Numbered from the stretch's first letter, positions 1 to 8,777 are shown. The stretch: 13,988 nt of DNA from Ruminococcaceae bacterium UBA737 (GCA_002297415.1 DBKZ01000060.1:1-13988), one strand, 5' to 3'. The notes: a model not told the origin generated them from the letters alone. Translations and numbers: made by a program.

Positions 1-14
1 CGCGCATGTCGCCG

Positions 15-43
15 AAAAAACAAAATGTGGCGTAAACGCCGCA
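15..43 (-). terminator. Probable intrinsic terminator of the leftward block
   Basis: Read on the minus strand, a GC-rich stem (GGCG/CGCC core with outer pairs, four-base loop TTTA, one C-A mismatch or small bulge) is followed directly by TTTTGTTTTTT. This is the expected form of a factor-independent terminator. It lies about 57 bases past the stop of the lipoprotein gene and could end both that transcript and read-through from ribF. The mismatch in the stem lowers confidence. Confidence 0.5.
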
Positions 44-76
44 ACACTACTTAAATTATAGTTTATCGACAGACTG

Positions 77-101
77 AAACCTGCGTTTTTAACGCAGGTT
101 T
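77..101. other. Perfect 11-bp stem-loop overlapping the lipoprotein stop codon
   Basis: AAACCTGCGTT (77-87) and AACGCAGGTTT (91-101) are perfect inverted repeats around a three-base loop. The right arm overlaps the TAA stop of the lipoprotein gene (100-102). Neither strand has a long T-tract after it, so it is either a weak terminator or a 3' RNA-stabilising hairpin upstream of the terminator at 15-43. Confidence 0.5.
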
Positions 102-822
102 AAAATTTTGAAACCTTAACGGAAAGGACATTATCATTTGCAACATCCACCGTTATCGACATTTTACTGCGCTTATCGTCCTTCCCCATAAAGAAATCGA
201 GACAGTAAATATTACCGTCGGCAGAGTAAAAATGCGAAGGTGCGCCGATATAATCCGTAATATCGGTTATGGCACTGCCGTTTGAAATGCCGTTTATCCA
301 AAACTGTCCGTATTTAGATTCCTTGACAAGCAGTGAATTCTCGGGAACGGAAAATTCCACAATATCGCATTTTTTTAATTTCTGAGAGGATTTCCCCGAA
401 TTATAAAACACGGCGTTTAAAATGTTTCCGTATTCATTCTCGAAAATAACCTCGCTCATTTCGCCGGCGAACACCGTATCGTTTTCATCATAGCCCTCTG
501 ACAGCTTAAAGCCCTTCTTTTCAAGCTCCTTAAAGCTGTAAGGCAGGGTAAGCTCACTGCCGGAATAGGTGATTTTATAAGAAAATTTCTTACCGAGATA
601 AATATCGGCATAATTTTCTTCATCATACTTACTTATATCAAAATAATTTGACATTACGACATCGGTAGACTTAATTTCGGGAATGGAAGCGGTTTTTTCG
701 GCTGATTCGGGTTTTGAGCTTTCTACCCCGTAATTATTGTCAATAGGGCTGCAAGCGGCAAAGGAAAGCAGCAATAAAGCCGACAGTATGACAGCAAAAA
801 TCGATTTGAATTTTAATTTCAT
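100..822 (-). CDS. Putative lipoprotein of unknown function
   Basis: A 240-residue protein with a typical lipoprotein signal: basic start, hydrophobic stretch, then a lipobox ending FAAC with the lipidated cysteine at residue 24. The mature part is hydrophilic with a low-complexity Ser/Glu/Lys spacer and then alternating beta-type sequence; no enzyme motif is visible and I do not recognise a family. It should sit on the outer face of the cytoplasmic membrane. The start is the ATG at 822, preceded by AGAGGTG at a good distance; the in-frame GTG at 831 lies within that ribosome-binding site and is rejected. It follows ribF by 52 bases and has its own promoter, so it is probably only partly co-expressed with the nusA block. 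Confidence 0.75.
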   Translation of the reverse strand: MKLKFKSIFAVILSALLLLSFAACSPIDNNYGVESSKPESAEKTASIPEIKSTDVVMSNYFDISKYDEENYADIYLGKKFSYKITYSGSELTLPYSFKELEKKGFKLSEGYDENDTVFAGEMSEVIFENEYGNILNAVFYNSGKSSQKLKKCDIVEFSVPENSLLVKESKYGQFWINGISNGSAITDITDYIGAPSHFYSADGNIYCLDFFMGKDDKRSKMSITVDVANDNVLSVKVSKF

Positions 823-849
823 TAAAAGCACCTCTTCCCTATAATAATC

Positions 850-878
850 ATTTTATAATTATTATGTGTAAAAGTCAA
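850..878 (-). promoter_or_regulatory. SigmaA-type promoter for the lipoprotein gene
   Basis: On the minus strand TTGACT (873-878) is followed after 17 bases by TAAAAT (850-855). The ATG lies 28 bases downstream of the -10 box. The -35 box overlaps the ribF stop codon (875-877). Confidence 0.6.
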
Positions 879-1714
879 TTTATTTTTTCAACATCTTTTT
901 TAATTTGATTTTTCAGCTCTTCAACACCCGAAAATTTCATTTCGGGTCTGATAAACGATTTTAAAACGATTTTTAAATCCTTTGAATAAATATCGTCGGA
1001 ATAATCCAAAATATAGGTCTCGCACTGAATTTTATCGGAGCCGACCGTCGGCTTAACGCCGATATCGGAAATTCCCTTAAAGCTTTTATTATCAATAATC
1101 GCTTGAGACTCATACACTCCGAAGCGCGGTTTAACGATATTTTCGGGGTAAACCTGATTTGCCGTAGGAAATCCAAGCGTTCTGCCGAGCTTATTCCCTT
1201 TTATGACAGGTGCCTTAAAGGAAAAAGGAAAAAGCATAAGCTTATTTGCCTGACTGATTTCCCCTTTAGCTATAAGCGCTCTTATCTCGGAAGAGGAAAT
1301 AACCTTTCCGCCGACGGAAACGGGGTTTGAAATTTTAAGCTCAATATTATTTAAATCACAGAAGGATTTTAAAAGCTCAGCATTTCCGAGTGCGTTTTTG
1401 CCGAATCTGAAATTAAATCCGCAGGCAATGATATCGGGCTGATATTTTTCCTTTATCTCATTTAAAAAATCAATCGGCGAAATATCCTTGACCCTTAAAA
1501 AATCAAGCGTGTCAATCCTCCCGACCCCGAGGCTTTTTAAAGCCTCGGCCTTTGTTTCGGGCTCATACAAGGCTTTTACGCTTTTATCAAAATACATTTT
1601 AGGGGGATATAAAAAGGTCACGGCTGTAATAAAACAGCCCTTTACAGAGGAAATTACCGCGCGGTGTCCGTTATGGACCCCGTCAAAGGTGCCTAACACA
1701 ACAGCTTTTTTCAA
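875..1714 (-). CDS. ribF: Bifunctional riboflavin kinase / FAD synthetase
   Basis: RibF phosphorylates riboflavin to FMN and adenylylates FMN to FAD in the cytoplasm. The N-terminal nucleotidyltransferase domain shows GTFDGVHNGH (HxGH at residues 14-17), FNFRFG near 100 and ISSSEIR near 139. The C-terminal riboflavin kinase domain shows GRTLGFPTAN near 177 and a final ETYI...FIRPEMKF region. I place the start at the TTG at 1714. It overlaps the truB stop as TTGA, has AGAAGGAAG upstream, and gives MKKAVVLGTFDG, as the family usually begins; the in-frame ATG at 1753 would add 13 residues with no homology expectation. The resulting 279 residues are somewhat short for the family (about 310). It is the last core gene of the nusA block, next to truB as in many Bacillota. 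Confidence 0.93.
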   Translation of the reverse strand: MKKAVVLGTFDGVHNGHRAVISSVKGCFITAVTFLYPPKMYFDKSVKALYEPETKAEALKSLGVGRIDTLDFLRVKDISPIDFLNEIKEKYQPDIIACGFNFRFGKNALGNAELLKSFCDLNNIELKISNPVSVGGKVISSSEIRALIAKGEISQANKLMLFPFSFKAPVIKGNKLGRTLGFPTANQVYPENIVKPRFGVYESQAIIDNKSFKGISDIGVKPTVGSDKIQCETYILDYSDDIYSKDLKIVLKSFIRPEMKFSGVEELKNQIKKDVEKIN

Positions 1715-2631
1715 CTCTGCACGCTTCCTTCTCTCAAAGATTTTATAACACATTTAACGGCAACTTCACCGTTTCCTCGGTTATAGACCCCCACGCCCAA
1801 AAAATCGCCCTCAAAGCTTACGCGGAAGAGCTCCCCGTCCTCAGGCTCTGAAATTTTAAGTCTTTTAATATCAAGAGCGCCGCCGTTTGAAAAGCGGACC
1901 GCCTGCTTAAAGGTTACATTTATTTCGGGCATATATTTAACCGCAAAATCGGGCTTTAAAATATAACCGTTTACATTATCTTCATTTAAAGCTCCGAGCG
2001 GAACGCACTCTGATATATCAAAGCCTGTAACGCAGGTTCTTCTAAGCTCCTTTAAAACCGCGCCGCAGCCCAAAAGCTCTCCGATATCATTTGCAAGCGA
2101 TCTGATATAAGTACCCTTAGTCGCTTTAACCTCAACAAGACATTCCATATTTGCTTCATCAAATTCCGAAAGCCTGATATAATGAATAAAAATATCTCTT
2201 TTTTCAAGCTCCAGACTTTTTCCCTGTCTTGCGAGCTTATAAAGCGGAACGCCGTTTTTTTTGAGTGCGCTGAACATCGGCGGAGCTTGTTTTATTGCAC
2301 CCGTGAAATTTTTCAGTGCGTTTAAAATCTCCGGCTCATTTATATTTTTAAGCGTTTCTTCATCCGCTTTATATGTAACATTCCCCGTAATATCGAAGCT
2401 ATCGGTTTTCAAGCCGAATTTTATTCGGGCAGAATAAATTTTATCGCTTTCAAGCAAAAACGGAGAAAGCGCTGTTGCTCTTCCGATTAAAATCGGAAGA
2501 ACGCCTGTCGCCATAGGGTCAAGAGTGCCGGTATGACCAACTCTTTTTTGGCAAACAAGCTTTCGGATTTTAGCGACCGCTCCGAAAGAGGTTATATTTT
2601 CGGGTTTATCAATCAGAATAAGCCCGTCCAT
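1711..2631 (-). CDS. truB: tRNA pseudouridine(55) synthase
   Basis: TruB isomerises U55 in the T-loop of tRNAs to pseudouridine and acts as a tRNA chaperone. The 306-residue protein has the family signature GHTGTLDPMATGVLP at residues 32-46 with the catalytic aspartate at 38, an N-terminal LILIDKP, and the ATKGTYIRSL segment in the middle. The C-terminal part is a small PUA-like region. ATG at 2631 has GGAGG six bases upstream, located inside the end of nrnA; the two genes overlap by 23 bases, pointing to translational coupling. At its other end it overlaps ribF by four bases. Length and motifs are those of an intact enzyme. Confidence 0.96.
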   Translation of the reverse strand: MDGLILIDKPENITSFGAVAKIRKLVCQKRVGHTGTLDPMATGVLPILIGRATALSPFLLESDKIYSARIKFGLKTDSFDITGNVTYKADEETLKNINEPEILNALKNFTGAIKQAPPMFSALKKNGVPLYKLARQGKSLELEKRDIFIHYIRLSEFDEANMECLVEVKATKGTYIRSLANDIGELLGCGAVLKELRRTCVTGFDISECVPLGALNEDNVNGYILKPDFAVKYMPEINVTFKQAVRFSNGGALDIKRLKISEPEDGELFRVSFEGDFLGVGVYNRGNGEVAVKCVIKSLREGSVQS

Positions 2632-3610
2632 AGCTTTCCTCCATTGCTTCGCCTACCGCTTTTATAAGCTTTTCCTTAACTTCCTTTAAATCGCCGGTCA
2701 TAGTAGCTCCCGCGGCGGCTTTATGACCGCCTCCGCCGAGCTTCTGACAGATTTTTGACGCATCAAGAGGGGCATAGGTGCGAAGCGAAATTTTATATTC
2801 GTTATCATTGGTCTGCTTTACCGTAACTCCTGCCGTTACGCCCTCAACGCTTCTTGAAATAACCGCTATTCCCTCAAGGTCGGGACCCGAGCAGCCGGTT
2901 TTTTTCTGCATATCGGCCGTAACCGTCAGAATAATGCACTTATTGTCAAAATGATATTCGGCGGTATCAAGCACCATTCTTTCAAGCTCAAGAAGCTTTC
3001 TTGACTTGGTATCGAACATTATCTTATTGATTTCGGCGGCATTTATATCAAAATCATAAAGGCTTGCCGTTATAAGGTGCGTCTTACCCGTGACATTGGT
3101 ATATTTAAAACAGCCTGTATCGGTTGCAATACCTGTATAAAGAGCCTTTGCGGTGACGGTATCAATATTGACCTTAAGAAGCGCCAAAAGCTCGAATATA
3201 ATTTCACAGGTTGCGGAAGCGCCCGAATCAAGATAAAGATTTTTCGCATACATGGTATTTGAGATATGGTGGTCGATATTAAGCTCCACAATATCTCCGA
3301 ATTCTTCCTCTAATGAGCCCAAAAGCCTTTTATCGGCGACATCTACTGCAACTATAACGGCGTTTTCTTTTCTTACATGGTCTGTTTCTTTTATAAAATA
3401 CCCATATTTAGACGGAATAACATCGGGGCAAATAACGCTTGCCGATTTACCTAATTCCTTTAAGCCGTAAAACAGAGCGTAAGCGGAGCCTAAGGTATCG
3501 CCGTCGGGCGAGGTGTGGGTAAGAATCACGAAATTATCGTTTTTCTTGAAAAATCTTGCGGTCTGTCTCAGGGTTAAAACCCGACAGCCCGAATCCTTTT
3601 TACTGTTCAT
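2609..3610 (-). CDS. nrnA: DHH/DHHA1 phosphoesterase, nanoRNase / pAp phosphatase type
   Basis: This 333-residue protein has the DHH-family metal motifs in order: SPDGD with GS (34-42), VAVD (87-90), NIDHH (111-115) and TGIATDTG (159-166). A C-terminal DHHA1 substrate-binding signature, GGGGHKAAAG, lies near 292-301. Proteins of this type in Bacillota (NrnA) degrade 2-5 nucleotide RNAs and dephosphorylate pAp. It sits between rbfA and truB, the usual place for this gene in Clostridia. The ATG at 3610 follows GAAAGGA by 14 bases, a rather long spacing, and rbfA ends 29 bases earlier. All expected catalytic residues are present. The exact substrate cannot be told from sequence alone. Confidence 0.92.
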   Translation of the reverse strand: MNSKKDSGCRVLTLRQTARFFKKNDNFVILTHTSPDGDTLGSAYALFYGLKELGKSASVICPDVIPSKYGYFIKETDHVRKENAVIVAVDVADKRLLGSLEEEFGDIVELNIDHHISNTMYAKNLYLDSGASATCEIIFELLALLKVNIDTVTAKALYTGIATDTGCFKYTNVTGKTHLITASLYDFDINAAEINKIMFDTKSRKLLELERMVLDTAEYHFDNKCIILTVTADMQKKTGCSGPDLEGIAVISRSVEGVTAGVTVKQTNDNEYKISLRTYAPLDASKICQKLGGGGHKAAAGATMTGDLKEVKEKLIKAVGEAMEESYGRAYSD

Positions 3611-3639
3611 AAAAGCTTTGATTTTCCTTTCGTTTCCGG

Positions 3640-3987
3640 TCAGTCATCCTTACAGGAATCAATAATTCTTGAAATCCTTGCACTGTTTTCAATCGAATTG
3701 TCAGCCACAAACTTAAGCTCGGGAACCTTCCTGAGCTTAAGGCGCCTGCCTAACTCCCCGCGGAGAAAGCCGCAGGCGCTTTTATTGAGAATTTTAACCG
3801 ATTCAGCGGTTTTTTCGCTGCCCTCAATTGCGCTGACATAAACAGTCGCATAAGACATATCGCCCGAAATATTAAGCTTAACAATACTTAAAAGCTTACT
3901 CACTCTCGGGTCCTTGACCTCGCGCAAAAGCTCGGACAGGGCAAGTCTTACATCGGAAGTTACTCTATCAAGTTTATAACCTGCCAT
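3640..3987 (-). CDS. rbfA: 30S ribosome-binding factor A
   Basis: RbfA binds immature 30S subunits and helps process the 5' end of 16S rRNA, notably in the cold. The 115-residue protein has the single KH-like domain expected: an opening helix rich in R/V, KDPRVSKLLSIVKLNIS, a YATVYVS strand, and the KVPELKFVAD strand followed by a short charged helix. Its ATG overlaps the infB stop as TGATG, and a strong GGAGGAG lies within the last codons of infB, so translation is likely coupled to IF-2. Length is normal for the family. Confidence 0.95.
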   Translation of the reverse strand: MAGYKLDRVTSDVRLALSELLREVKDPRVSKLLSIVKLNISGDMSYATVYVSAIEGSEKTAESVKILNKSACGFLRGELGRRLKLRKVPELKFVADNSIENSARISRIIDSCKDD

Positions 3988-6551
3988 CAGTCTCTGTACT
4001 CCTCCATAACGAACGCTTCAAATACATCGCCCTCTTTGATATCGGAGAACTTTTCAAGTCCTATACCGCACTCATAGTTCTGAGCGACCTCTTTTACATC
4101 GTCCTTAAATCTGCGAAGAGAAGCTATTTCGTCCTCAGCAACAACTATTCCGTCGCGGACGACTCTTATCTTGCAGGCTCTTGTAACCTTTCCGCTCGTT
4201 ACATAACAGCCGGCGATTGTTCCGATATTTGAAATCTTATAGGTGTTTCTGACCTCGACGGTGCCGAGAATATTTTCGCGGAACTTAGGAGCAAGCATAC
4301 CCTTCATTGCGGCTTCGATTTCCTCGATGCAATCATAGATAATTCTGTAAAGGCGGATATCAACACCGTCACGCTCAGCGGATTCCTTTGCGACCGCGTC
4401 GGGACGGACATTGAAGCCTACGATTATAGCGCCCGAGGTCTGAGCAAGCATAACATCCGACTCATTGACCGCGCCTACACCGCCGTGAATAACGCTGACC
4501 TTGACCTCATCGTTTGATAGCTTTTCAAGGCTGTCCTTAACCGCCTCAACGCTTCCCTGAACATCTGCCTTAACTATGATATTAAGGGTCTTAAGGTCGC
4601 CGACACTTAATTGATTGAAGAGATTATCAAGAGTAACCTTTTCTTTTGCGTTAAACATATCGTTTTTGATTTTTTCCTTGCGCTGTTCGACAAGCTCTCG
4701 TGCTAAGCGCTCATCGGAAACTGCGTCAAACCCGTCGCCTGCAGAGGGGGTTTCAGCAAGACCTATTATCTCGACAGGAACAGACGGGCCTGCGGATTTT
4801 ACATCCTTACCCTTTTCGTCCACCATTTTTCTTACTCTGCCGACGGTTGTTCCGGCAACGACAATATCTCCGAAATTAAGCGTTCCGTTCTGAACAAGAA
4901 GGGTTGCGACAGGGCCTCTGCCCTTATCGAGACGGGCCTCGATTACTACGCCCTTTGCCTTTCTGTTCGGATTAGCCTTAAGCTCAAGCATTTCGGAAAC
5001 AAGCAGAATGCTTTCAAGAAGCTTATCAATTCCTTCATGGGTCTTAGCCGAAACGGGAACGCAGATAATATCTCCGCCCCATTCCTCGGGAACCAAGGAA
5101 TGCTCTGTTAACTGCTGCTTGATTCTGTCGGGATTGGCGTCCGGCTTATCCATTTTATTTATTGCTACGATTATCTGTACCTTTGCCGCCTTTGCGTGGT
5201 TTATAGCCTCAATGGTCTGCGGCATAATTCCGTCATCCGCGGCGACAACTAAAACGGCAATATCCGTTGCCATTGCTCCGCGCTGGCGCATTGCGGTAAA
5301 CGCGGCGTGTCCGGGAGTATCAAGGAAGGTGATATCCTGACCGTTGCAGTTTACTCTGTAAGCACCGATATGCTGAGTAATTCCGCCGGCTTCTGTATCG
5401 GTTACGGCGGTATTTCTTATTGCGTCAAGAAGTGAGGTCTTACCGTGGTCGACATGTCCCATAACTACGACTACGGGGCTTCTCGGAACGAGATCCTCCG
5501 CCGCGTCCTCGGTGACATCCATAATCTGCTCTTCAATTGTTACGGTAACCGCATGCTCGATTTTTGCGCCCATTTCCGTAACAACGATTTCGGCAGTATC
5601 ATAATCTATTACCTGATTTACAGTTGCCATCATTCCGAGCTTTAAAAGGGTTTTAATAACCTCTGCCGCTGTCTTTTTAAGCGCCGCGGCAAGCTCGCCG
5701 ACGGTTATTTCGTCGCCGACGGTAACGGTAATAGGAGTTTTCTTAATGCGTTCAAGCTGAAGTCTTCTGAGCTTATCTGCCTCGGTCTCGCGCTTTGAGC
5801 CCTGAGGACGGCGGTAATCCTGAGATTTCTGCTTGATTTTCTGCTTTCTTGTGAAATTATCGCGCATGGAATTTGCGGGAGCGATAGTTTCATATTTTTC
5901 GTTATACTTATCAATATTGACATTTGAAGTTCTTGTATCAATATGGCGAAGCTGTGCGGGACCGCGGTTGGGCGCCTCGCCCTGCTTCTTTTCCTTTTTC
6001 GGAGGAGCAACGAGAGGACCTGTATATACCTCTTCTTTTTTAGGCTGTTTTTTCTCCTGTTTTTTAGCCGTTTCTTTCTTTTCCGCAGGTTTTTTATCCT
6101 CTGCCTTTTCTTTCTTCTCGGGCTGTTTCTTTTCTGCCTCTTTAGCCTTCTCGGGCTCCGCCTTTTTAGTCTCGGCAGGCTTTGCCGACGCAATTTTACC
6201 GATTTTCGGCTTTTCAGGCTCGCTTTCGGGCTTTTTACCCTCTGCGGCAGCGGCGGCGGCTTTAAGCTGTTCTAATATCGCCATCTGCTCGGCAAGCTTT
6301 TTATCCTTTTTATCCTGACGGTCCTTTGCTTCCTTAGCGCGAAGCTCCGCACCGGTAGCAAAATACTCATCAAAGCTTTTAACGGAATGTTTTTTTGTTA
6401 AAAGATCGAAAAACAGACCGATCTCGCTCTCATTCAAAGAAGCGCCCGATTTCTTTTCCTCACCGGTAAGCTCGGCTATAAGAGCGGTAATATCCTTTGA
6501 GGATACTCCGAAATCCTTAGCAATTTCACTTATTTTATATTTATTAGTCAT
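3987..6551 (-). CDS. infB: Translation initiation factor IF-2
   Basis: IF-2 is the GTPase that places initiator tRNA on the 30S subunit and promotes 50S joining. In this 854-residue protein an IF2_N module (about 5-65) is followed by a long Lys/Glu/Ala/Pro linker (about 75-200), a second IF2_N module (about 273-335) and the G domain. G motifs are GHVDHGKT (365-372), GGITQH (389-394), DTPGH (411-415), NKMD (465-468) and SAK (501-503). Domains II to IV follow. I prefer the ATG at 6551: AGGAGG lies eight bases before it but only two before the ATG at 6557. The linker is low-complexity and creates long opposite-strand and shifted open frames that are not genes. The ylxQ stop is 59 bases upstream. 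Confidence 0.97.
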   Translation of the reverse strand: MTNKYKISEIAKDFGVSSKDITALIAELTGEEKKSGASLNESEIGLFFDLLTKKHSVKSFDEYFATGAELRAKEAKDRQDKKDKKLAEQMAILEQLKAAAAAAEGKKPESEPEKPKIGKIASAKPAETKKAEPEKAKEAEKKQPEKKEKAEDKKPAEKKETAKKQEKKQPKKEEVYTGPLVAPPKKEKKQGEAPNRGPAQLRHIDTRTSNVNIDKYNEKYETIAPANSMRDNFTRKQKIKQKSQDYRRPQGSKRETEADKLRRLQLERIKKTPITVTVGDEITVGELAAALKKTAAEVIKTLLKLGMMATVNQVIDYDTAEIVVTEMGAKIEHAVTVTIEEQIMDVTEDAAEDLVPRSPVVVVMGHVDHGKTSLLDAIRNTAVTDTEAGGITQHIGAYRVNCNGQDITFLDTPGHAAFTAMRQRGAMATDIAVLVVAADDGIMPQTIEAINHAKAAKVQIIVAINKMDKPDANPDRIKQQLTEHSLVPEEWGGDIICVPVSAKTHEGIDKLLESILLVSEMLELKANPNRKAKGVVIEARLDKGRGPVATLLVQNGTLNFGDIVVAGTTVGRVRKMVDEKGKDVKSAGPSVPVEIIGLAETPSAGDGFDAVSDERLARELVEQRKEKIKNDMFNAKEKVTLDNLFNQLSVGDLKTLNIIVKADVQGSVEAVKDSLEKLSNDEVKVSVIHGGVGAVNESDVMLAQTSGAIIVGFNVRPDAVAKESAERDGVDIRLYRIIYDCIEEIEAAMKGMLAPKFRENILGTVEVRNTYKISNIGTIAGCYVTSGKVTRACKIRVVRDGIVVAEDEIASLRRFKDDVKEVAQNYECGIGLEKFSDIKEGDVFEAFVMEEYRD

Positions 6552-6610
6552 TAGCATTTCCTCCTATTGTAACAGGGCTTGAACCTGCCGCGGTTTCGCT
6601 TGCCGTTTTT

Positions 6611-6934
6611 TTAGATTTCGGCTTCGCGTTCATTTTGCAAGGCTAAAGCAATAATCGACTCGGCAAAATTGCGGTCGTTTACCGAAACTATTCCGCATTT
6701 TTTACCGACGGCATGGGATAATGTGAGAATGTCAGATTTTAAAATCAGCAATTTGATATTATATTTATTGCAGTAAAATTTTACTTCCTTTAAGCTTTTT
6801 TCCGAGATATCGGAAGCGGCGACTGCAAGCCTTGATTTTTTTGACCTTGCTTTATCCTTAAAGGAATCCATTCCGAAAGAAAGGTTTCCCGATTTTGAAG
6901 CAAAGCCGAGAAGGGTTAAAATTTTATCAGTCAA
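6611..6934 (-). CDS. ylxQ: YlxQ-type ribosomal L7Ae-like RNA-binding protein
   Basis: A small L7Ae/L30e-fold protein of the kind found between ylxR and infB across Bacillota; members bind kink-turn RNA and are thought to associate with the ribosome, but the cellular role is not settled. Visible are the opening helix ILTLLGFASKSGNL, SRLAVAASDIS, and the closing strand/helix region with GKKCGIVSVND. I choose the TTG at 6934 (107 residues): it gives MTDKILTLLGFA, matching the usual N-terminus, and AGAGGA lies about 11 bases upstream. The ATG at 6964 has no ribosome-binding site. The gene overlaps the end of ylxR by eight bases. Confidence 0.85.
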   Translation of the reverse strand: MTDKILTLLGFASKSGNLSFGMDSFKDKARSKKSRLAVAASDISEKSLKEVKFYCNKYNIKLLILKSDILTLSHAVGKKCGIVSVNDRNFAESIIALALQNEREAEI

Positions 6935-7196
6935 TTTTTCCGAGTTCCTCTTTAAGCTTTTCATAAACCGAGCTGTCGACATTTGCCGAGAAAGCTCTGT
7001 TTAAGGCACCGCTTTTTTCGGCCTTTAAAAGACAGCTTAAATCCTTACAGATATATGCTCCTCTGCCCTGCGCCTTTCCGGTGGCATCAAGACTTATTTC
7101 GCCGTTTTTATTTTTTACGATTCTGATAAGCTCGTTTTTGTCCTTCATACTGCGACACGCCACGCACATCCTTTGCGGCGTTTTTTTCTGTGACAA
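6927..7196 (-). CDS. ylxR: YlxR family nucleic-acid-binding protein (DUF448)
   Basis: An 89-residue YlxR protein, a small basic RNA- or DNA-binding factor linked in some bacteria to transcription regulation and RNase P. The diagnostic parts are MCVACR (10-15) and GRGAYIC (44-50), followed by the SCLLKAEKSGALNRAF helix region. Cysteines at 11, 14, 50 and 55 are suggestive of a structural metal site. The start is TTG at 7196, with AGGGG about nine bases upstream; the later ATG would cut off the conserved N-terminus. The nusA stop lies 26 bases before it and ylxQ overlaps its end, so the three genes form one translational unit. Confidence 0.92.
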   Translation of the reverse strand: MSQKKTPQRMCVACRSMKDKNELIRIVKNKNGEISLDATGKAQGRGAYICKDLSCLLKAEKSGALNRAFSANVDSSVYEKLKEELGKID

Positions 7197-7222
7197 TTCT
7201 TTCTACCCCTAACTTTTTCTTA

Positions 7223-8293
7223 TTATTCGCCGAAAAATCCGCTTTCGGGATGAATATCTATCTTCCAGCCCGTAAGCTTGGCAGCCAAGCGGACATTCTG
7301 TCCTTTATTTCCTATTGCAAGGGAAAGCTGAGATTCGGGAACGCTTACCTTACACATTTTCGGCTCTTCGCTTATTATTTCAACCTTAACGACCTTTGCA
7401 GGAGACAGCGCCTCGGTTATGAAAGCAACCGGATCCTCGCTGTATTTAACTATATCAATTTTTTCTCCGGCTAATTCCTCAACTATTTTGTTTACTCTTG
7501 CTCCCTTAGGACCGATACATGCGCCTATAGCGTCAACCTCGGGGTCGGGGGAATAAACCGCAATTTTTGTTCTGGAGCCTGCCTGACGGGAAATAGCCTT
7601 TATTTCAACCGTTCCGTCAAAAATTTCGGGAACCTCGGTTTCAAAAAGTCTCTTAACAAGACCCGGGTGGGTTCTCGAAAGCATAACGCGCGGTCCGCGC
7701 TCGGTCTCCTTGACATCAACCACATAAACCTTTATATGGTCTCCCTCATGAAGCTCTTCCTCGGGAACCTGTTCAAGCTTCGGAAGAGTAGCCTCGTTAG
7801 CGCCTATTGTCAAAATCGCGTTGCCTGTTTTGGGGTCGATTCTCTCAACAACAGCTGTTAAAAGCTCGCGGTTATGGCGCTGGAACTCTTCAAGCATCTG
7901 ACCTCTTTCAGCCTCTCTTACGCCCTGTCTGAAATTATTCTTCGAATTCTGGGCGATTATTCTGCCGAATTTGGCAGGGTCAAGCTTAATATCCACAAAT
8001 CCGTTTTCAACGGCATTGGGGTCGATTTTGAGGGCGTCCTCTTTAGAAATCTGAGTAAATCTGTTTTCCACCTCATCGACAACCTGCTTACGCGCGCGGA
8101 CATCGAAGATTTCCTTATCGCAATCAATAGTGCAGGTGACATTATCCTCGCCGTAATCCTTTCTTGCGGCGACTGCAATTGCGTCCGCAATTTTCTCGGC
8201 GATAAACTCCTTAGGAATTCCGCGCTGTTCCTCGAAAAAATCGAGCGCCTGAAATATATTCATTTCATCCTTTTTAGTATTCTTCTTAGCCAT
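7223..8293 (-). CDS. nusA: Transcription elongation/termination factor NusA
   Basis: NusA binds RNA polymerase and nascent RNA, influencing pausing, intrinsic termination and antitermination. The 356-residue protein has the polymerase-binding N-terminal domain (about 11-135), an S1 domain (about 143-207), KH1 with IGACIGPKGARV (257-268) and KH2 with LAIGNKGQNVRLAAKLTGW (325-343). It ends soon after KH2, as in other Bacillota, lacking the acidic repeats of Proteobacteria. ATG at 8293 has GGAGGT upstream; the ATG at codon 11 matches where many NusA proteins begin, but it lacks such a site. The gene follows rimP by 31 bases. Confidence 0.97.
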   Translation of the reverse strand: MAKKNTKKDEMNIFQALDFFEEQRGIPKEFIAEKIADAIAVAARKDYGEDNVTCTIDCDKEIFDVRARKQVVDEVENRFTQISKEDALKIDPNAVENGFVDIKLDPAKFGRIIAQNSKNNFRQGVREAERGQMLEEFQRHNRELLTAVVERIDPKTGNAILTIGANEATLPKLEQVPEEELHEGDHIKVYVVDVKETERGPRVMLSRTHPGLVKRLFETEVPEIFDGTVEIKAISRQAGSRTKIAVYSPDPEVDAIGACIGPKGARVNKIVEELAGEKIDIVKYSEDPVAFITEALSPAKVVKVEIISEEPKMCKVSVPESQLSLAIGNKGQNVRLAAKLTGWKIDIHPESGFFGE

Positions 8294-8324
8294 TTTTCTT
8301 ACTACCTCCGTAAATATTAACCTT

Positions 8325-8777
8325 TTAAATTTCTTCGTAAACAGCCTTTGAAATATCCTTGCGGCTGAATTTCAAATCTTCTCCCGAAACAGCGAGCGTT
8401 AAATTCTCCCCGTCAAAATCCTTTAAGATGCCTTCAAACTGCTTTATACCGTCAACAGCCTTATAAAGCTTGATTTTCACCGTCTTACCGATATAATGCT
8501 TAAAATGCTCATCTCTTGAAAGCTCCCTTGAAAGTCCTGCTGAGCAAACCTCCAAATAATAGGATTTATCTATCGGGTCGGCCTCGTCAATAATCGGGTC
8601 TATCTTATGAGAGACCATTGTGCAATCGTCAATAGAAACGCCGCCGTCCTTATCAATAAATATCCTCAGATAATACTCCGCGCCTTCTTTAAGAAACCTG
8701 ACATCCCAAAGAGAAACGCCGCAATCCTCGACAGGTTCTTTAACAAGCGAAAAAACCTTATCCGCTATTCCCGCCAT
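8325..8777 (-). CDS. rimP: Ribosome maturation factor RimP
   Basis: RimP is needed for maturation of the 30S subunit. The 150-residue protein shows the usual N-terminal alpha/beta domain with LRIFIDKDGGVSIDDC and DPIDKSYYLEVCSAGLSREL (the SPG-type loop is CSAG here), and a C-terminal SH3-like barrel covering GKTVKIKLY to DISKA. The ATG at 8777 has GGAGGG about seven bases upstream. It is the first gene of the nusA block, about 105 bases from the predicted transcription start, with a terminator-like hairpin in that leader. Confidence 0.95.
   Translation of the reverse strand: MAGIADKVFSLVKEPVEDCGVSLWDVRFLKEGAEYYLRIFIDKDGGVSIDDCTMVSHKIDPIIDEADPIDKSYYLEVCSAGLSRELSRDEHFKHYIGKTVKIKLYKAVDGIKQFEGILKDFDGENLTLAVSGEDLKFSRKDISKAVYEEI

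Noticed and set aside
5705..6318. Long open frames on both strands across the infB linker (about 110-162 codons)
   Set aside because: They are shadows of the Lys/Glu/Ala-rich low-complexity linker of IF-2; their products are monotonous Arg/Lys or Phe/Ser repeats with no family features or ribosome-binding sites.
6572..6588. tRNA T-arm-like hairpin on the minus strand (GCAGG, loop TTCAAGC, CCTGT) before infB
   Set aside because: The 5-bp stem and 7-base loop fit a T arm, but no acceptor, D or anticodon arms flank it, and it sits between two coding genes.
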